From: Bursaphelenchus xylophilus
Lineage: Eukaryota; Nematoda; Chromadorea; Rhabditida; Aphelenchoididae
Length of the DNA stretch: 64,000 bases
NCBI GenBank assembly: GCA_904066235.2
Contig: CAJFCV020000006.1
Coordinates: 10,602,001-10,666,000 of the forward strand
Direction of reading: 5' to 3'
Shown here: in pieces, positions 1 through 11,943 of the stretch
Layout: each line of letters begins with the position of its first letter
Position numbering within the stretch: the first letter of the stretch is position 1
Program-made: the position numbers and the translations under genes
The notes under the pieces: model-generated
What the model was told of the DNA's origin: nothing
Seen by the model: only the letters and a program-made list of their open reading frames with translations
Database searches by the model: none

Positions 1-1357
1 CAATTTTGAGAGAATACCGTGCCGTTCAATGAACGGTAATTAAATTTCACCCATAAGATTGGCCTAATAAGGACTAATTGAATTTATTTATTTTTTTTGG
101 GCCACTTCCCTAGTCTAATATCAAAAACCCCCAATACGTCACCGAATACGCTGTTTATCTTCGATGCAAATTACAGGCCACTTGTTTTCGAGTACCTTTA
201 TAGACTAATAATTGGATTTTCCGGACAAAAACGCTTTCGTGGCGAGACCAAAATTAGTTTCGGAAATGATTTCGTTTCGTACTTTTGCGGAAAACATCAG
301 GCCCTATGGGCATGAAATGCAGTTAGAGAGCGTTTTTATGGGTTTGAAGGGCATTTAATTGCGTTATCCATTCATCAATCACTGATAATGCACTCGACTT
401 TTGGACGCCAAAAAAGCATAAAAAAGGGAACGTAGGTTGGTCCGTCCGTTGATTTGTTGCTTTTCTCGTAGTTTATCTTTGGTTTGGAACCATCTTCTGA
501 AACATTTTGCTGCTTTCACGGTGCATTTTTTGGGATTTTTTGAATTCTTTGATTTGCACAGTGCAAAAAATCAAATTCTTTAGAAAACGATTTGACAGTG
601 GAGTAAGCAATTTAAATTTATGTCGTCTTACAAATTCTAGGGCTGTTATTCGTATTTTAAAAATTTTTTGTTGTTTTTACTACTGCACTGTGCGAAAATT
701 TCGATTTTTTAAAACTGCACGGTGCAGAAGATAAAACGAGCAAAAAATGTTTTGTGCCGTATTTTAGACATTTTTAATCGTTGTAGTTTTATGCAATACA
801 ATATTCTGTTACATATTGTAAATTTTTAAACTGTTTTTTCTCTGCACTGTGCAAAAAATTCAACTTTTTTATTTTGCCCGTGCGAAATTTTCAACTTGAA
901 ATAAGTATTAACAGATGTTTGATATTGATCCAAAATTTTGACAAAGTGATTTACTAGCCTCATTAGACGTATTTTACATTCCAAATTCGATATTTCATTC
1001 CTGCACGGTGCGAAAATTCGAATTATTTATTTTGCACTGTGCGAAATTTTAAGCTCTATATAAGTAGTAACAGATATCCGATAGTGATCCAAAATTTGGC
1101 CAAAATATATTCTGTTAACTAATAAACGTATTTTACATTACAAATTTTATTTTTCATTTCTGCACGGTGCGAACCCTTTAGTCTTTTTGGACCGCACTGT
1201 GCATTCGGCATTGTTCGCACCGTGCGAAAGAAACTCGGTTTCCTGGGAATGACGCATTCCCCAGGTGTTTTTCGCGTGGTTTTTGTAGGTTCCCACATGT
1301 TTTCTAATATGTACTATGTTGTTGTAATCAGTAATTACGAGCATTTCAGGCCTTGTT
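1..1357. other. Intergenic, 5' of the GPCR gene
   Basis: No convincing coding region. The stretch is AT-rich and holds scattered copies of the GCAC-N-GTGC palindrome (near 555, 685, 715, 843, 1000, 1030, 1163, 1193 and 1210) and several CGTATTTTA words. Just before the GPCR start codon there is a TTTCAG (1344-1349), which fits a trans-splice acceptor or the end of an unseen 5' intron. Confidence 0.6.
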
Positions 1358-4300
1358 ATGGAACTTCACACGCCCGATGGGCAAATCAGATGGTCCGTGT
1401 TTTTGGCGGAATGGGATGCACTGAATGTCAGTCTGAGCAATGGAACCGAGGTTGCGGCCAGCTCCATGGACATTGGGGTGCTGAGGGATTACTGTAGCCA
1501 AGACGACGTTCAGCGATTTGCTCAACTACTGACGGAATTTGCTCATCATCAGCCGCAGACTGAAGAAATGTAAGCAGTTTTAGTTTTTTGTTCAATACTA
1601 TTAATGACTACGCTATTTGGATCGTATTTTAGCCGAAAATTTAAAGATTCCCAAAAAAATCAATAGTGACATTTCGTCAAATTTTAATTTTTTGTCACCA
1701 ATTTGTATTTGTTTTGGGCTTATTAGACTAAAAAGGCCTCTGGATTTGTAAGGAAATTTGTTTTGCCTAGCCCTGTCGACTGCAGACAATATTGTCCGCA
1801 GACGGTATCTTACACTTGACAAACAACAAAATATTTGTCGGTTTTGGGTAATACAGCTTCAGAAAGGTCGTTTTAAAGTCACTCGTACCACTCTCTAGCA
1901 ATTGTATGCGTTTTCCATCAATTTTGGAGAAAATCAGGTTTTCGTGGTGGGACCCAAAATTTTGAAAAACCTCATGAATATACGGATTTTTTGATGAATT
2001 TTTGCCGAAGAAGGGCCAGAAATGTCTTTTCATTGTAAAATACGAGAGTGCCTGATGGTGATTTATAAATATTACCTCATTTCTCTCTAAAAACACATAA
2101 AATAGTATAATTTTAGTCCAATTTCGATTTCGAACCTCGTAATTGGCCTGCTATTTGTCACCGTGGGACTCTGTGGATTGTTGGGCAATCTGATAACGGC
2201 CTTGGTCATTTATCTCACTCCGTCGCTACACTCTACGACCAATTATTTGTTGGCGAATCTGGCCATCTCGGATTTTTTATTGATTTGTGTTGGAGTGCCG
2301 TACGATTTGTACTATCTGATGTTTTCGAGTAATTCCGTCATGTTCGAGGGCTATTGTCAATTGACAAGTGAGTTTTGAAAGTTTTATGCAAATTTTTTGA
2401 TTTTTGAGAATTTGAATATTCAAATTTTTTTGTTGAAATTTTAAAAAATTGAGCTTGTATAATGATTTATTAGGCCCTAAGGAAAGCTGAAAAAAATTTT
2501 ATGCAAATTTTTTAATCTTTGAAAATTTGAATATTCAAATTTTTTTGTGAAAATTTTGAAAATTTGAACTAGCACAATGATGTATTAGGCCCTAAGCGTA
2601 ATTGAGAAAAAAATTTTGAATTTTTTCGTATTTTAGGCACTACAATCAGCTGGTTTACCTTCTCCTCCATTCTGACGATTATGGCGATAAGTTTCGAAAG
2701 ATTGATTGGAATTTGCTATCCGTTGAATGTAAAAATCTATTTCCACCCGCTACTCACCGTTTACTTGATATTGGCAGTCTGGTTTGTCGCGTTTTTGCCA
2801 TCAATCTTCATCGGACTTCAGGTGGGTCAAGTGTAATATAATTTTTTTGGTCGTAAACGCGATTTTTTATCATAAATCTCTTTGCTAAAGTTTCTAATAC
2901 ATCTACAGGTTTATACGACGTATATTACAAAAAAAATTTCAGTTCAAACCGGTGGTTTCCGACTTTTGCGGGAATAAAATGCAGATTGACGAGCTGGCCG
3001 GACAGTGCGATTACGTTGGATGGAGCTGGCTGAAAACTGATTATATCTTCGAAGTAAGTGCTAGTTTTGCTTTTTTTGAATTTTAAAATACGGTCTTGAC
3101 TAGTGTTTGAATAATTTTAAAATCCATTTTTCGCACAGTGCGGTCCAAAAAATTAATTTCATTTTTCTACTGCACTGTGCAAAGTATATAATACAAAAAT
3201 TTGATTACTGAATTTTAAGCGGTGTATCATATCGTATTTTACAAAAGTTTTTTTTATTGCACTGTGCATTCCTACTATTTTATCAAAATTAAAATCTTGA
3301 CTGCACTGTGCAGTCGAATAATTTTTCTTTTTTTTCGCACCGTGCAATCAAAAACTTCTGTCACGGTTGGTTCCTTATTGCACTGTGCGGGAAAAGACGC
3401 GGATTTATTTGCCTGCACTGTGCAATCGAATGCCGTTCTTGTCGCTTTTTCATCTTTTGCACAGTGCAGAGACTTTCTCCTTTCGTTCCGTTTTTTCGCA
3501 CCGTGCAATAAAATATCTTTGTCGCAGTTGGTTCTCATTGCACTGTGCGGGGAAAAATGAACTTCATTTCAATGCACAGTGCAGTTGAATCTCAAATCTT
3601 GTCGCTTTTTTGGCTTTTGCACAGTGCAGAGACTTTTTTCTTTTGTTTTGTTTTTTCGCACAGTGCAAATTATTTTTCTCCCAATTGCACTGTGCATTCG
3701 TTAATTTTTGATTCAAAAGCCGGTCTTTAATCGTAAAACAGATAAAAAACGACAAAAATCTTTGACTATGCACCATTTCCCATAGTCTAGACGCCATTAT
3801 CTGAGGACCTTCCGTAATCTTTCATGAAATAAAACAAATTACCGCAGGCAAGTACGTGCATCACATAAACAGAAGGCTATTTACAGTAGTGTTCTACGCG
3901 CTAAAAACGACCTTTTCCCGAGCGACCAAATCCACAGTTTCCTTGAGATTAATCTTTGAGAACTCGGCCCTAATCCCAACGAAAACTTGATTGTCTACAC
4001 ATCAAAGTGCAGTAGAGTAGAAGGTACTATACTATACTTTGGTGTTGTTTGCTCTTTATGGTTGTCATGTCTTTTTGTTTTTTGGGGAAAATTTTGGAAA
4101 ACTTTTATTTTTGGACTTTTCGAAATTTTTTGCGGAGTAGGCATCGCGTATTTTATAATTTTTTATCGAGATTTCAAAGTCCACTTTTTTTACCGAGGTG
4201 CGAAAAAAATTTTTTATTTTTTTCCTGCCGCACTGTGCAAAAAAAATTTTTTTTTGTTTTTTTTGGTTTGCACTGTGCAACAAGATTTCTGCTTTTACTG

Positions 4301-6025
4301 CACTGTGCAAGAAAAAAACTTTTTCGCACTGTGCAGCCAAGGAAACCAAACTTTTTGCGTGCACTGTGCCAAAGAAAAGTAAAACGCTTTCTTCGCACAG
4401 TGCAAAAAAAGAAGAAATTTTGCTTGCACAGTGCAAAAAAAGCATTTTTCCTGCCGCACTGTGCAAAAAAGCAAACGAAAGTTTTTTCGTTTGCACTGTG
4501 CAGCCAAAGAAAGTAAAAGTTTCCCATGCACTGTGCCAAAAAATAAAATACTTTTGTTTTTTACCGCACTGTGCAAAAATTTTTTTTTTCGTTTGCACTG
4601 TGCAGTCAAACAAAATAAAAGTTTTCGGTGCACTGTGCCAAAAAATAAAATACTTTTGTTTTTTACCGCACTGTGCAAAAAAAAGTTTTTTGGTTTGCAC
4701 TGTGCAACTAAACGAACCAAACATTTTTCGTGCACTGTGCAATAAAAAGTCATCCTTTTTACTGCACTGTGCGAGAGAAAAAATCCTTTTTCGCACTGTG
4801 CAAAAAACTTTTTTTTGGTTTGCACTGTGCAACCAAAGGAAACCAATCTTTTTCGCGCACTGTGCAAAAAAAAAAAATAAAAAAATAAAATGCTTCTTTT
4901 GCACTGTGCAAAAAAAAAATACTTTTTCATTTTTGATTTAATCTTTTTTTTTAATCAATTTTTTATTTTTAGCTTATGATGATCCTCACATTCGTCCTGC
5001 CAGTTCTGTTCATCTTCTTTTGCTACGTAAAGATTCTCAAAACCTTGAATGCGGTCAACACAATGAGCCGGGATACCTCCATTCATAAATCTTCGATTTC
5101 GTCGAGACGAGAGAGTGATCAGAATGCCACACACAGCGGGAAATTGCCTAATCACGTGAGTTTCTCATGCATTTTTTGAATTTTTTGACACTTGAAACAG
5201 AATGCCAAACTTGGCGGAAAATAAACAATACAAAAGAGATGAAGCCGTATTTTACAAAAATTGAAGTTCGAAAATAAATTTGTCCTTATTTTTTCGTATT
5301 TTAGAGCAATTTTAGGAGCTGAAACAGAATGCCAATTTTGGCGGGAAAATGTAAATTTAAATTTTTTCGCTATTTTTCGACGAAATAAAAGCTTCTGACG
5401 TTTCAGTTTTACGTATTTTACCCTTTCCAATATGAAAACTGGTCTTGCAACACAATGCCAAGTTTGGCGGGAAAATAGAAATTTGAATTTTTTTTAAAAT
5501 TTTTGTCAAAATATAAGGTTTTCGTGTTGCAACTCTGCGTATTTTACCATTTCCAATATGAAAACTGGTCTTGCAACACAATGCCAAAGTTGGCGGCAAA
5601 ACAAAAATTTGAATTTTATCGACGCAAAATTACTTTTCATGACAAAGACTGCTATTTTACGCATTTTTAATCCACATTTTTTCCAGTGTCGTGCCTCAGG
5701 CGGCTTCAAATCGCAGAAAGCCCAACGTTCCGTGATCCGCATGTTGGTCACCGTGACGGCCCTCTTCTTCGTCTGTTATCTACCCTATCACATTGAACGG
5801 CTGCTCGCCCATCACTGGCGCTCCGAATGCACAATCTGCGCCTTTTTGTATCCCCTGAGCGGAGTATTGCAGTACGTTAGCGCGGCGGTAAACCCGCTGA
5901 TCTACAACGTGATGTCGCATCGATTCCGCAAGGCGTTCAAGGAGTTTTGCGTGCGAAAGTTCGTCAAAACCGACAGCTACAAGAAGGCTTCTATATGTTC
6001 GATGCCTTTGAACACCAAATTGTGA
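1358..6025 (+). CDS. Rhodopsin-class neuropeptide GPCR, neuromedin-U receptor-like (six exons)
   Basis: Exons 1358-1569, 2117-2367, 2637-2821, 2943-3053, 4973-5155 and 5687-6025 join in phase and total 1281 nt (426 residues). All junctions are GT-AG. Exon 1 encodes a roughly 70-residue extracellular N-terminus with an N-V-S sequon. Exon 2 carries TM1 with GN in LLGNLITALVIYL and TM2 with LANLAISDFLL. Exon 3 has TM3 ending in ERL in place of DRY, then TM4. Exon 4 is extracellular loop 2 with Cys. Exon 5 is TM5. Exon 6 has TM6 (FFVCYLPYHIERLL) and TM7 (AVNPLIYNVMSHRFRKAF). The PYHIERLL stretch of TM6 is characteristic of the NMUR/pyrokinin/CAPA receptor group; that assignment is family knowledge, and orthology to a particular nmur gene is not resolved. 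The receptor should act at the plasma membrane, coupled to G proteins. Intron 4 is 1.9 kb and filled with a palindromic repeat array; the other introns are under 550 bp. Confidence 0.88.
3133..4915. repeat. GCAC-N-GTGC palindrome array in GPCR intron 4
   Basis: Sparse copies between 3133 and 3700, then a dense block 4207-4915 with roughly 25-30 copies of GCACTGTGC or its complement GCACAGTGC every 20-35 nt, separated by A- or T-runs. Most copies extend to a TTGCACTGTGCAA-like 13-mer. Stop codons are rare in the block, so both strands show long meaningless ORFs. A local duplicate unit of about 110 bp is visible (4523-4600 against 4630-4705). Confidence 0.9.
5195..5610. repeat. Four copies of an ACANAATGCCAA...TTGGCGGNAAA motif in GPCR intron 5
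   Basis: Copies near 5199, 5320, 5450 and 5575 share A-C-A-G/C-AATGCCAA followed by TTGGCGG and an A-rich tail, spaced about 120-130 bp. The AATGCCAA..TTGGCG core is itself near-palindromic. The same motif recurs at 7460, 7590, 16050, 16190 and 16310. Confidence 0.75.
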
Positions 6026-6118
6026 AAAGAGTTTGGCGTTGGATTACTGTAACAGCAATAATTTACGGGTCGATTGAACCAGGTGTCTAGTGTAATATTA
6101 TCGCTATTTTTATGTCGA

Positions 6119-6124
6119 AATAAA
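6119..6124 (+). terminator. Polyadenylation signal of the GPCR gene
   Basis: AATAAA lies 94 nt after the TGA stop (6023-6025) in an otherwise ordinary 3' UTR. No other AATAAA is closer. Confidence 0.6.
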
Positions 6125-6490
6125 TGGTTTGAAGAGCAGGGGTTGATGGGATATGTTGGAAATGGGTTGAATTTTAATTTAAAAAATTTTTAGGCATCTA
6201 CAGTTATTTGAAACAACCAAATATTGTAAAATTAGTTAAAAAAATGGCCGTTTTGGAGGACATTTTTGACTTTTTGGCTGTTTGAACCAATATTTTGGTC
6301 CGACCTTGTGATTTATGGAAAAATAAATAGCGTTTGCTGTAATTTTATAGCTAACGCCAAGGTTTTCAAGCGGTAAAAATACGAGAAATTTACTTATAAA
6401 CAAAAATAAAATCCCAAAAATTTCCCAAAAAATGGAGATTTATTGCAAAATCCAAGTCAGTCCGGGCGAATAGAGCCGTATTTTAGGAGT

Positions 6491-7976
6491 CTAGAAGACG
6501 GTGAAAATGTCCTTGGTGAGGTTCTCGGTGACATGAAGAATGCCGTAGGCAATGCCGCACATCAAAAGGATGGCGATAATGGTGACCACCAGGATGATCC
6601 CAACGTCGCGACTGCTTCCTTTTTTGGGCTGAAAATAGGCAAATTGCAGTGCATAAGATCAAATTAATGTTGCCAAAAAAAGAATTGAGACCTTGAACTT
6701 CTATATTTACCAAAAATCATGTAAAATTTTTATGGCTGAGCAAAAACTTTTCATCGTACAAAATGTCACCACGGCCGAATTTGCCAGATTATTAAATTTA
6801 AAGGTTAAAAAGACTATTTAAACACGTTTCCAAGGTATGATAAGAAATTTCCTACCAGTAATCCAACTGTTTAGTCAAAACACCTTTCATCGTATAAAAT
6901 GTCACATATCCCAAATTCGCTAAATTATCAAATTTCATGTCTATTAAAACACTTTTCATGCATTTTTAAACACTAAAATCTAATTTGTTATCTATGTCTT
7001 GCCATTTTAGTGTGAAAAATGCATCTTTAAGCGTATAAAATGTAACTTATGCCCAAAGCAGCCGGTTCGTGGGAAAAATCGGTAAATATAAGCGCTGCAA
7101 GGCTATTTAGATTCTCTTACCTTTTTCTTCGGTTTGCCGGCTGGAGACTTGACTGCACTCGCAAACGTCTCCTCGTTACTGGGCTTCTTCGTTCCCTAAA
7201 ATCGTACAGTATAAGAAAGGTCTTTATACTCAAAGACTTTGACCACGTCGTCAATTATCCAAGAAAGTAAGACTACAAACCTTGTTGGACTGCTTATTCT
7301 TGTGGGATCCTGCATCTTCCTTGTCCTTTTGGCTGGCTGAACGCAAATCCGTCTCTTCGTCGCTGAAAAGTGGTTGTAAATTGTAAAATATGCCTTTCTC
7401 AACACTTTCTTCCATTTATTTCTCAATTGTTATTTCAATATTGTCAATTTCAGGCCTTCAGACACAATGCCAAAATTGGCGGGAAAAATTAAATTTAAAA
7501 CTAAACTTCAAAAAAATTGTAAAATACGTATAAATAAAGTTTGTTATTATTGTATTTCATCACTTATATTTAAAAATTTGATGTTGCAACAGAATGCCAA
7601 AGATGGCGGGAAAATCAAAATTTTAAATTTTACGCCTAAAATTAGTTGAAAATCCAACATGCTGTCTAAAAAATAGTTTCCCAGATCGTATTCTCGCTCT
7701 ACAACACATTTTCTCCCCAATTCTCGCCACTTTTTATATTATCCATGACCTAGACCCCTCAAAACTGCAAAGCTCACGGTTCAGCGGCCGGTGCAGGCGG
7801 CGGAGGCGGAGGACCGGGTCTTGCGGGCGGTGGTGGTGCGTTGTTGAGGGTGCCCGGGCCAAAGTTCGGGACCTCGTACTCGCCGCCCGCACCTGCAGCG
7901 GCTGCGGCTTCCGGTGGAGGCGGCGGCGGAGGCGGGGGCGGTTGTGCGGGAGCAGGTGCGGGGCCATCCACGTTAC
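6491..7976 (-). CDS. Proline-rich single-TM protein (5' end unresolved)
   Basis: Four exons on the minus strand join in phase: 7976-7778, 7362-7281, 7195-7121 and 6628-6491. The first carries poly-proline runs separated by an Ala/Gly-rich stretch (PPPPPPPPPPEAAAAAGAG). The next two are short, charged and Lys/Ser-rich. The last encodes one membrane span (GIILVVTIIAILLMCGIAYGI) followed by a short tail ending at TAG (6491-6493). Each junction has GT-AG and compatible phase. The first visible exon needs one base from an upstream exon. An ATG at 8468 with a good donor (8442) is nearby, but its phase would give an immediate stop, so the true first exon is not identified. I do not recognise the family. 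A tail-anchored or single-pass membrane protein with a cytosolic proline-rich N-terminus is the simplest reading. Confidence 0.6.
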
Positions 7977-8631
7977 CTGAAAACTTATGGATAGTCAAAG
8001 TTTACACTTTTTTGATCAAAAACTGCAGAAATCGGCAGAGAGGGTAAGACTTGACACTTTGAGTCAACTGTTGCTCTAGGCGGAAAAACGTTATGGCAAG
8101 AGATTTTTGAGAGCGATATAATATCCAAGGGCCTTCTTGATTTTTCTTGGCCTTTTTCAAATTTGTTTTACCTTTCAAAACCGCAAAGTAACTCTTGACT
8201 TTTGGTCAAGTCTTCCTTTAATCAAAACTCGCGACTGCCTTAGGGGAAAAGACCAAAATGATTGAAATATGGATTTTTAGGCCACATGCGACCTACCTGT
8301 CACCTTATTTCTATTGAAACAACACAAGAGCGATCAAGAGAAACACTTGACCCAAAGAGTCAACTCTCTCTTTTGCTCGAAAAATGTCAAGACAGATTTT
8401 CAAAAAGATGTCGCCTTAGCCAAGAAAAGGCTGGGAACATACCTAACGGTTCGTACAGGTCGGCCATCTTAACTGTTCTTCTTTTCCGGCTTTTCGGGGC
8501 CCTTCAATTACGAACAAGACCGTTCCGCGGCAAAAATCCAACTACGAAATGGGATAATGACTGAAAATGTGGCGGAAAGAGGTCAGCTTGACCGCAAATT
8601 TTGAATTTTTATTTTCGATTTCATTTTGAAA

Positions 8632-9044
8632 ATGAAGTTTTTATCAAAATTTGTCGGATTTTTGGCGATTTTTCACAATTTTTTGAACGCCGATGTAGTT
8701 CAACTCAGAGATCCGAGCCCAGAAGAATTTTGTTATGCCGAAAATGCCAGTCGGATCTGTACTTACGGTAATTTTTGACTTTTTTTTGAAAATTTGAATA
8801 TTCAAATTTTTTTGAAATTTATGCAAATTTCTGAAATTAAGGCAATTTTATGGCTATAGATTTAGTAAATCGTATTTTAGATCATGTTCGAGAGAAAGCG
8901 CACTGCGATTTGAATGGAAACTGTATAATTTCTCGGAATGACGTCATCATCAACATGGTTGGACTTGGAATGGTCATTTCAACATTATTTTGTTGGATAT
9001 TTACTATAATTTCTTTGTTTTGGGAGAGATTACGATGCAAATAA
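8632..9044 (+). CDS. Small secreted/membrane protein of unknown function (99 aa, two exons)
   Basis: Exons 8632-8767 and 8881-9044 join in phase (300 nt) with a GTAAT donor and an acceptor formed by CGTATTTTAG. The N-terminus (MKFLSKFVGFLAIFHNFLNA) looks like a signal peptide. The short ectodomain has four cysteines (FCYAE, RICTY, HCDLNGNC). It is followed by a hydrophobic span (MVGLGMVISTLFCWIFTIISLF) and a basic tail (WERLRCK). This fits a type I membrane protein. An AATAAA overlaps the stop codon region. No family is recognised. It lies head to head with the minus-strand proline-rich gene. Confidence 0.6.
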
Positions 9045-9950
9045 ACATTTGAGTCTTGTTTTGCAACCAGAAATTGATCCTTTTGTCCAAGGGGAAGACT
9101 TGACCTGTGCGTCAAGTGTTTCACTTGTCAAATCTTTGGACGGAACAAGGTGGAATAAAGCTTATGATAGTAAAATACGTTGTAAACAATAGCTGCAGAG
9201 TATTTTTATTTACCACTCTTTTTTATATTGCCATAAACCAGATTTCGATAAAGGAAAAGAGTTGACCCATATGTCAAGTGTTTCTCTTTGCAAAGACTTG
9301 GCCAAACAAAGATGGAAAAACATTGAAGAAGGTAAAATACGTTTTATTTGCTCACTTGTGTAGCTGTCTGATTATCTAGACTTATAAAATACGACTTTTT
9401 CCACAAAATTTTTATAGGGTAAAAGTTGACTCAAAATAAAATAAGGTGTTATTTATTCATTATCTTGTGCGAAAATTGATAAGACGCAATGTGTATGACT
9501 TTTCAGGGTCTAATGTTTTATTGTTGTTTGTAAAATACGCCTTCTACGAATCTTTTGATATTAGAGGAACACTTGACCCAAAATAAAAATCATTCAAATT
9601 TGAAAAAATTTGACCAAGAATGCAATTTTTACATCATCTTCAACAACCTCAAAAAAATTTCTCTTTGTTTTTCTCATCAAAACTGCACAGTGCATCAATT
9701 CTTCTTCACCTACCGTAACCCAACTCCCCAAATCCAAAATCCTCGGAAATTCATTTCAAATGTCAGAAGACGCTTCCTCGTTCCGTGGCGTCATTTCGAG
9801 TTGTTTAACATTTTTTGCACTCGTTTGAGCGATGAGATTTCCAAATCCCCTGAGGGCATTTGGGTCAAGAACAAATCAAACGAATGAAAAATGATTTTTA
9901 TTTCCTTTTATATGGTGTAACACAAAAACAAAAAAATATTTTATGGAGCT
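9045..9950. other. Intergenic with scattered TTGAC-containing repeats
   Basis: No gene seen. Degenerate repeats of a CTTGACCC...GTCAAGTGTTTC type occur near 9098, 9260, 9425 and 9570, each followed by AAAATACG. Related text recurs at 16.9-17.06 kb. Confidence 0.5.
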
Positions 9951-9959
9951 TTGTCTGAG

Positions 9960-10960
9960 ATTTGTTGGCTGATATTTTCAGGACCTTAAAAAAATGCGAG
10001 AAAGTTGAAATTTTTCAACTTTCGACCTAAATATCTCGGAAATTCCTAAAAATTGTGAGCTCAAAATCTTCGGTGTGTATTAAGAAACCGTGTTCTTCAT
10101 TTGCGTCAAGTTTCACCAGATTCTAAACTATTGATTTTTCCCCTAAAAAGTGGCCTTGGTCCCCCCTGTTGATTTTTTCATCTCACAACAGAAGTCTCAG
10201 ACTTTTTGCCAATTTCCGACCTAAAAATTTTACAATATTCAGCAAAATGCGAGCTCAGAAATCTCGGGTGTGTATTAGAAAAGTGAGCTCTTCACTTGTG
10301 CCAAGTTTCATCAAGAACCTTGTTCATTGATTTTTCGGCGAAAAGATTGCCTTGGTCCCCCCTGATGACTTTTTCTTCACAAAATTTTTTGACCTAAAAT
10401 CTCGGAAATTCCTGCAAATTGCTGAAAAATCTCTGGTAGGTAGTAGAAAAATCATTACTTTTTATCTTGTGCGAAGTTTCGTCAAAATCTACGCTTTTCA
10501 TTTCCCCCGAAAAAAGTTGCCTTGGTCCCCCCTGATCATTTTTTAGTCACAAATAAAAAAAAAATTTACCTAAAAATCTCGGAGATCCCTGTAAATCGCA
10601 AGCTGAGAATCTCGGATATGTTATGGAAAATATTTTCCTATATTTTTGCCTAGTCCCATTCATAATCTTTCTTTGATTTTTTCAAAAATTTACCTTGGTC
10701 CCCCCTTACCATTTTTTCCTCCAAATTTTTTACCTCAAAATTTCGGAAATTCCCGCAAATTTCAGGCCCAAAATCTCAATTATATATTAGAAAACGTTGC
10801 TCTACATTTTGCGTCAACTTTCATCAAAACCTGAACTATTAATTTTTTCCCCCGAAAATTCATCTTGGTCCCCCTTTATCATTTTTCCAAATTTTTTCCG
10901 CAAAAAATTCAACTTTCCCCCCAAAAAATCTCAAAGATCTTTAGACCACAATGTTCTTTT
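9960..10960. repeat. Degenerate tandem repeat, unit about 165-190 bp, five copies
   Basis: Each unit carries CCTTGGTCCCCCCT (near 10152, 10351, 10519, 10691 and 10864), then a T-rich stretch with CACAA, then CCTAAAAATCTCGGAAATTCC and a TGCAAATT...GAGCTCAGAATCTCGG segment. The CGGAAATTCC...TCTCGG text resembles the dispersed foldback element at 17.4 and 20.5 kb, so this tract probably grew from an amplified piece of it. Confidence 0.7.
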
Positions 10961-11344
10961 TCCGTTTCATCAACCTTACTCTGTCGCATTTTGTCACAAT
11001 TTTCTTTATTTAGCGAGTAATCCAATCTAAATCCCACATTTTCCGGGTTACATTCTAAATTTTGGTCGCAAATCTTCCGAACCGTAAGAATTTTAAACAG
11101 CGTCAGGGGTAAAAATAGCGGCGGAAATACCGTATAATAAACGACTTCCTTCGGGGCCGAGAGTTCCGTTTTGAGGGGGGAAAAGATGACGTTTTTGGGG
11201 ACGGTTCAAGGATAATACTAGGTGATATTGTGCTATTATCTTGCGACTTTTGCGAGGGTTTTTGACGTCAGAAGGTCATAGTGTTGTATAAAAAAGCCTG
11301 AATTTTTGTTGTCACCCTATTTTACCTCCTTGAATTGAGGAAAA

Positions 11345-11740
11345 AACTCGACTTTTTGGCTAACAAGAGAAGGCTAACATAAGTGCGACGCTCAAATTTT
11401 TTAAAATTTTGCTTTGCACACACGTTGCGCATAGCGCACATATCAATTCCTGAAAGTTTCAGCTCGCTCTTGGCGTTCACAACCGAGATATTCAACAATC
11501 TTTGCGGCCAAGAGAGCACGCGAAATGCGGAGAGCGGTCAGAGAAAAGCATTTTTTGACCATATCTCTGCTAGTTTCGCGCGGAAAAAATTGATTTTTTG
11601 TGGAAACATTACACTCTATAGTAGGAATAGGCACAAGACTTGTCACGTCAAAATTTGCCAAAAAATATGGCATTTTTTTCAACTTTCTACCTAAAAATCT
11701 CGGTAGTTTCTGCAAAGCATGAGCTCAGAATCTCGAATTT
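11345..11740. repeat. Diverged copy of the GTGCGACGCTCAGATTTT foldback family
   Basis: From AAGTGCGACGCTCAAATTTT (about 11380) to CTCGGTAGTTTCTGCAAAGCATGAGCTC it follows the element at 17367-17817: GCACACACGT, TCAATTCCTGAAAGTTTCAGCTCGC, GAGATATTCAACAATC, GAGAGCACGCG, GAGCGGTCAGAG. The terminal repeats are lost. Confidence 0.7.
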
Positions 11741-11771
11741 GTCTTTGAAAAAGTTACGAAATTTGCGCCTA

Positions 11772-11943
11772 CGGTGGGGGACCTGATCCAGCGGCCAAAA
11801 ACGTACCATTTTGCATCCGGGAAGTATCAAAATGTGGCAAAATGCTTCCTGATTTCAAAAGCGCGCCCGCTTTTTTTGTGAGGGAAAGGGCGAGCCCATT
11901 TTGCCACATTTTTGATGCTTCCCGGATGCAAAATGGAACGTTT
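11772..11943. mobile_element. Foldback MITE, GGGACCTGATCCA family (one end lost)
   Basis: An inverted repeat pairs CGTACCATTTTGCATCCGGGAAGTATCAAAA with TTTTTGATGCTTCCCGGATGCAAAATGGAACG around a GCGCGCCCGC centre. The left end starts GGTGGGGGACCTGATCCAGCGG; the matching right end is missing. Related copies lie at 42979-43257, 43746-43996 and 52336-52424. Confidence 0.75.

Noticed and set aside
4065..4941. Long overlapping ORFs on both strands in the GPCR intron (up to 279 codons)
   Set aside because: They are translations of the GCAC-N-GTGC array (repeating HCAK/CTVQ/ALCN words); the array simply lacks stop codons.
7734..8047. Other-frame ORFs across the proline-rich exon (Arg-rich and Gly-rich)
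   Set aside because: Shadows of the CCN-rich coding exon; only the poly-proline frame has splice junctions in phase with the downstream exons.
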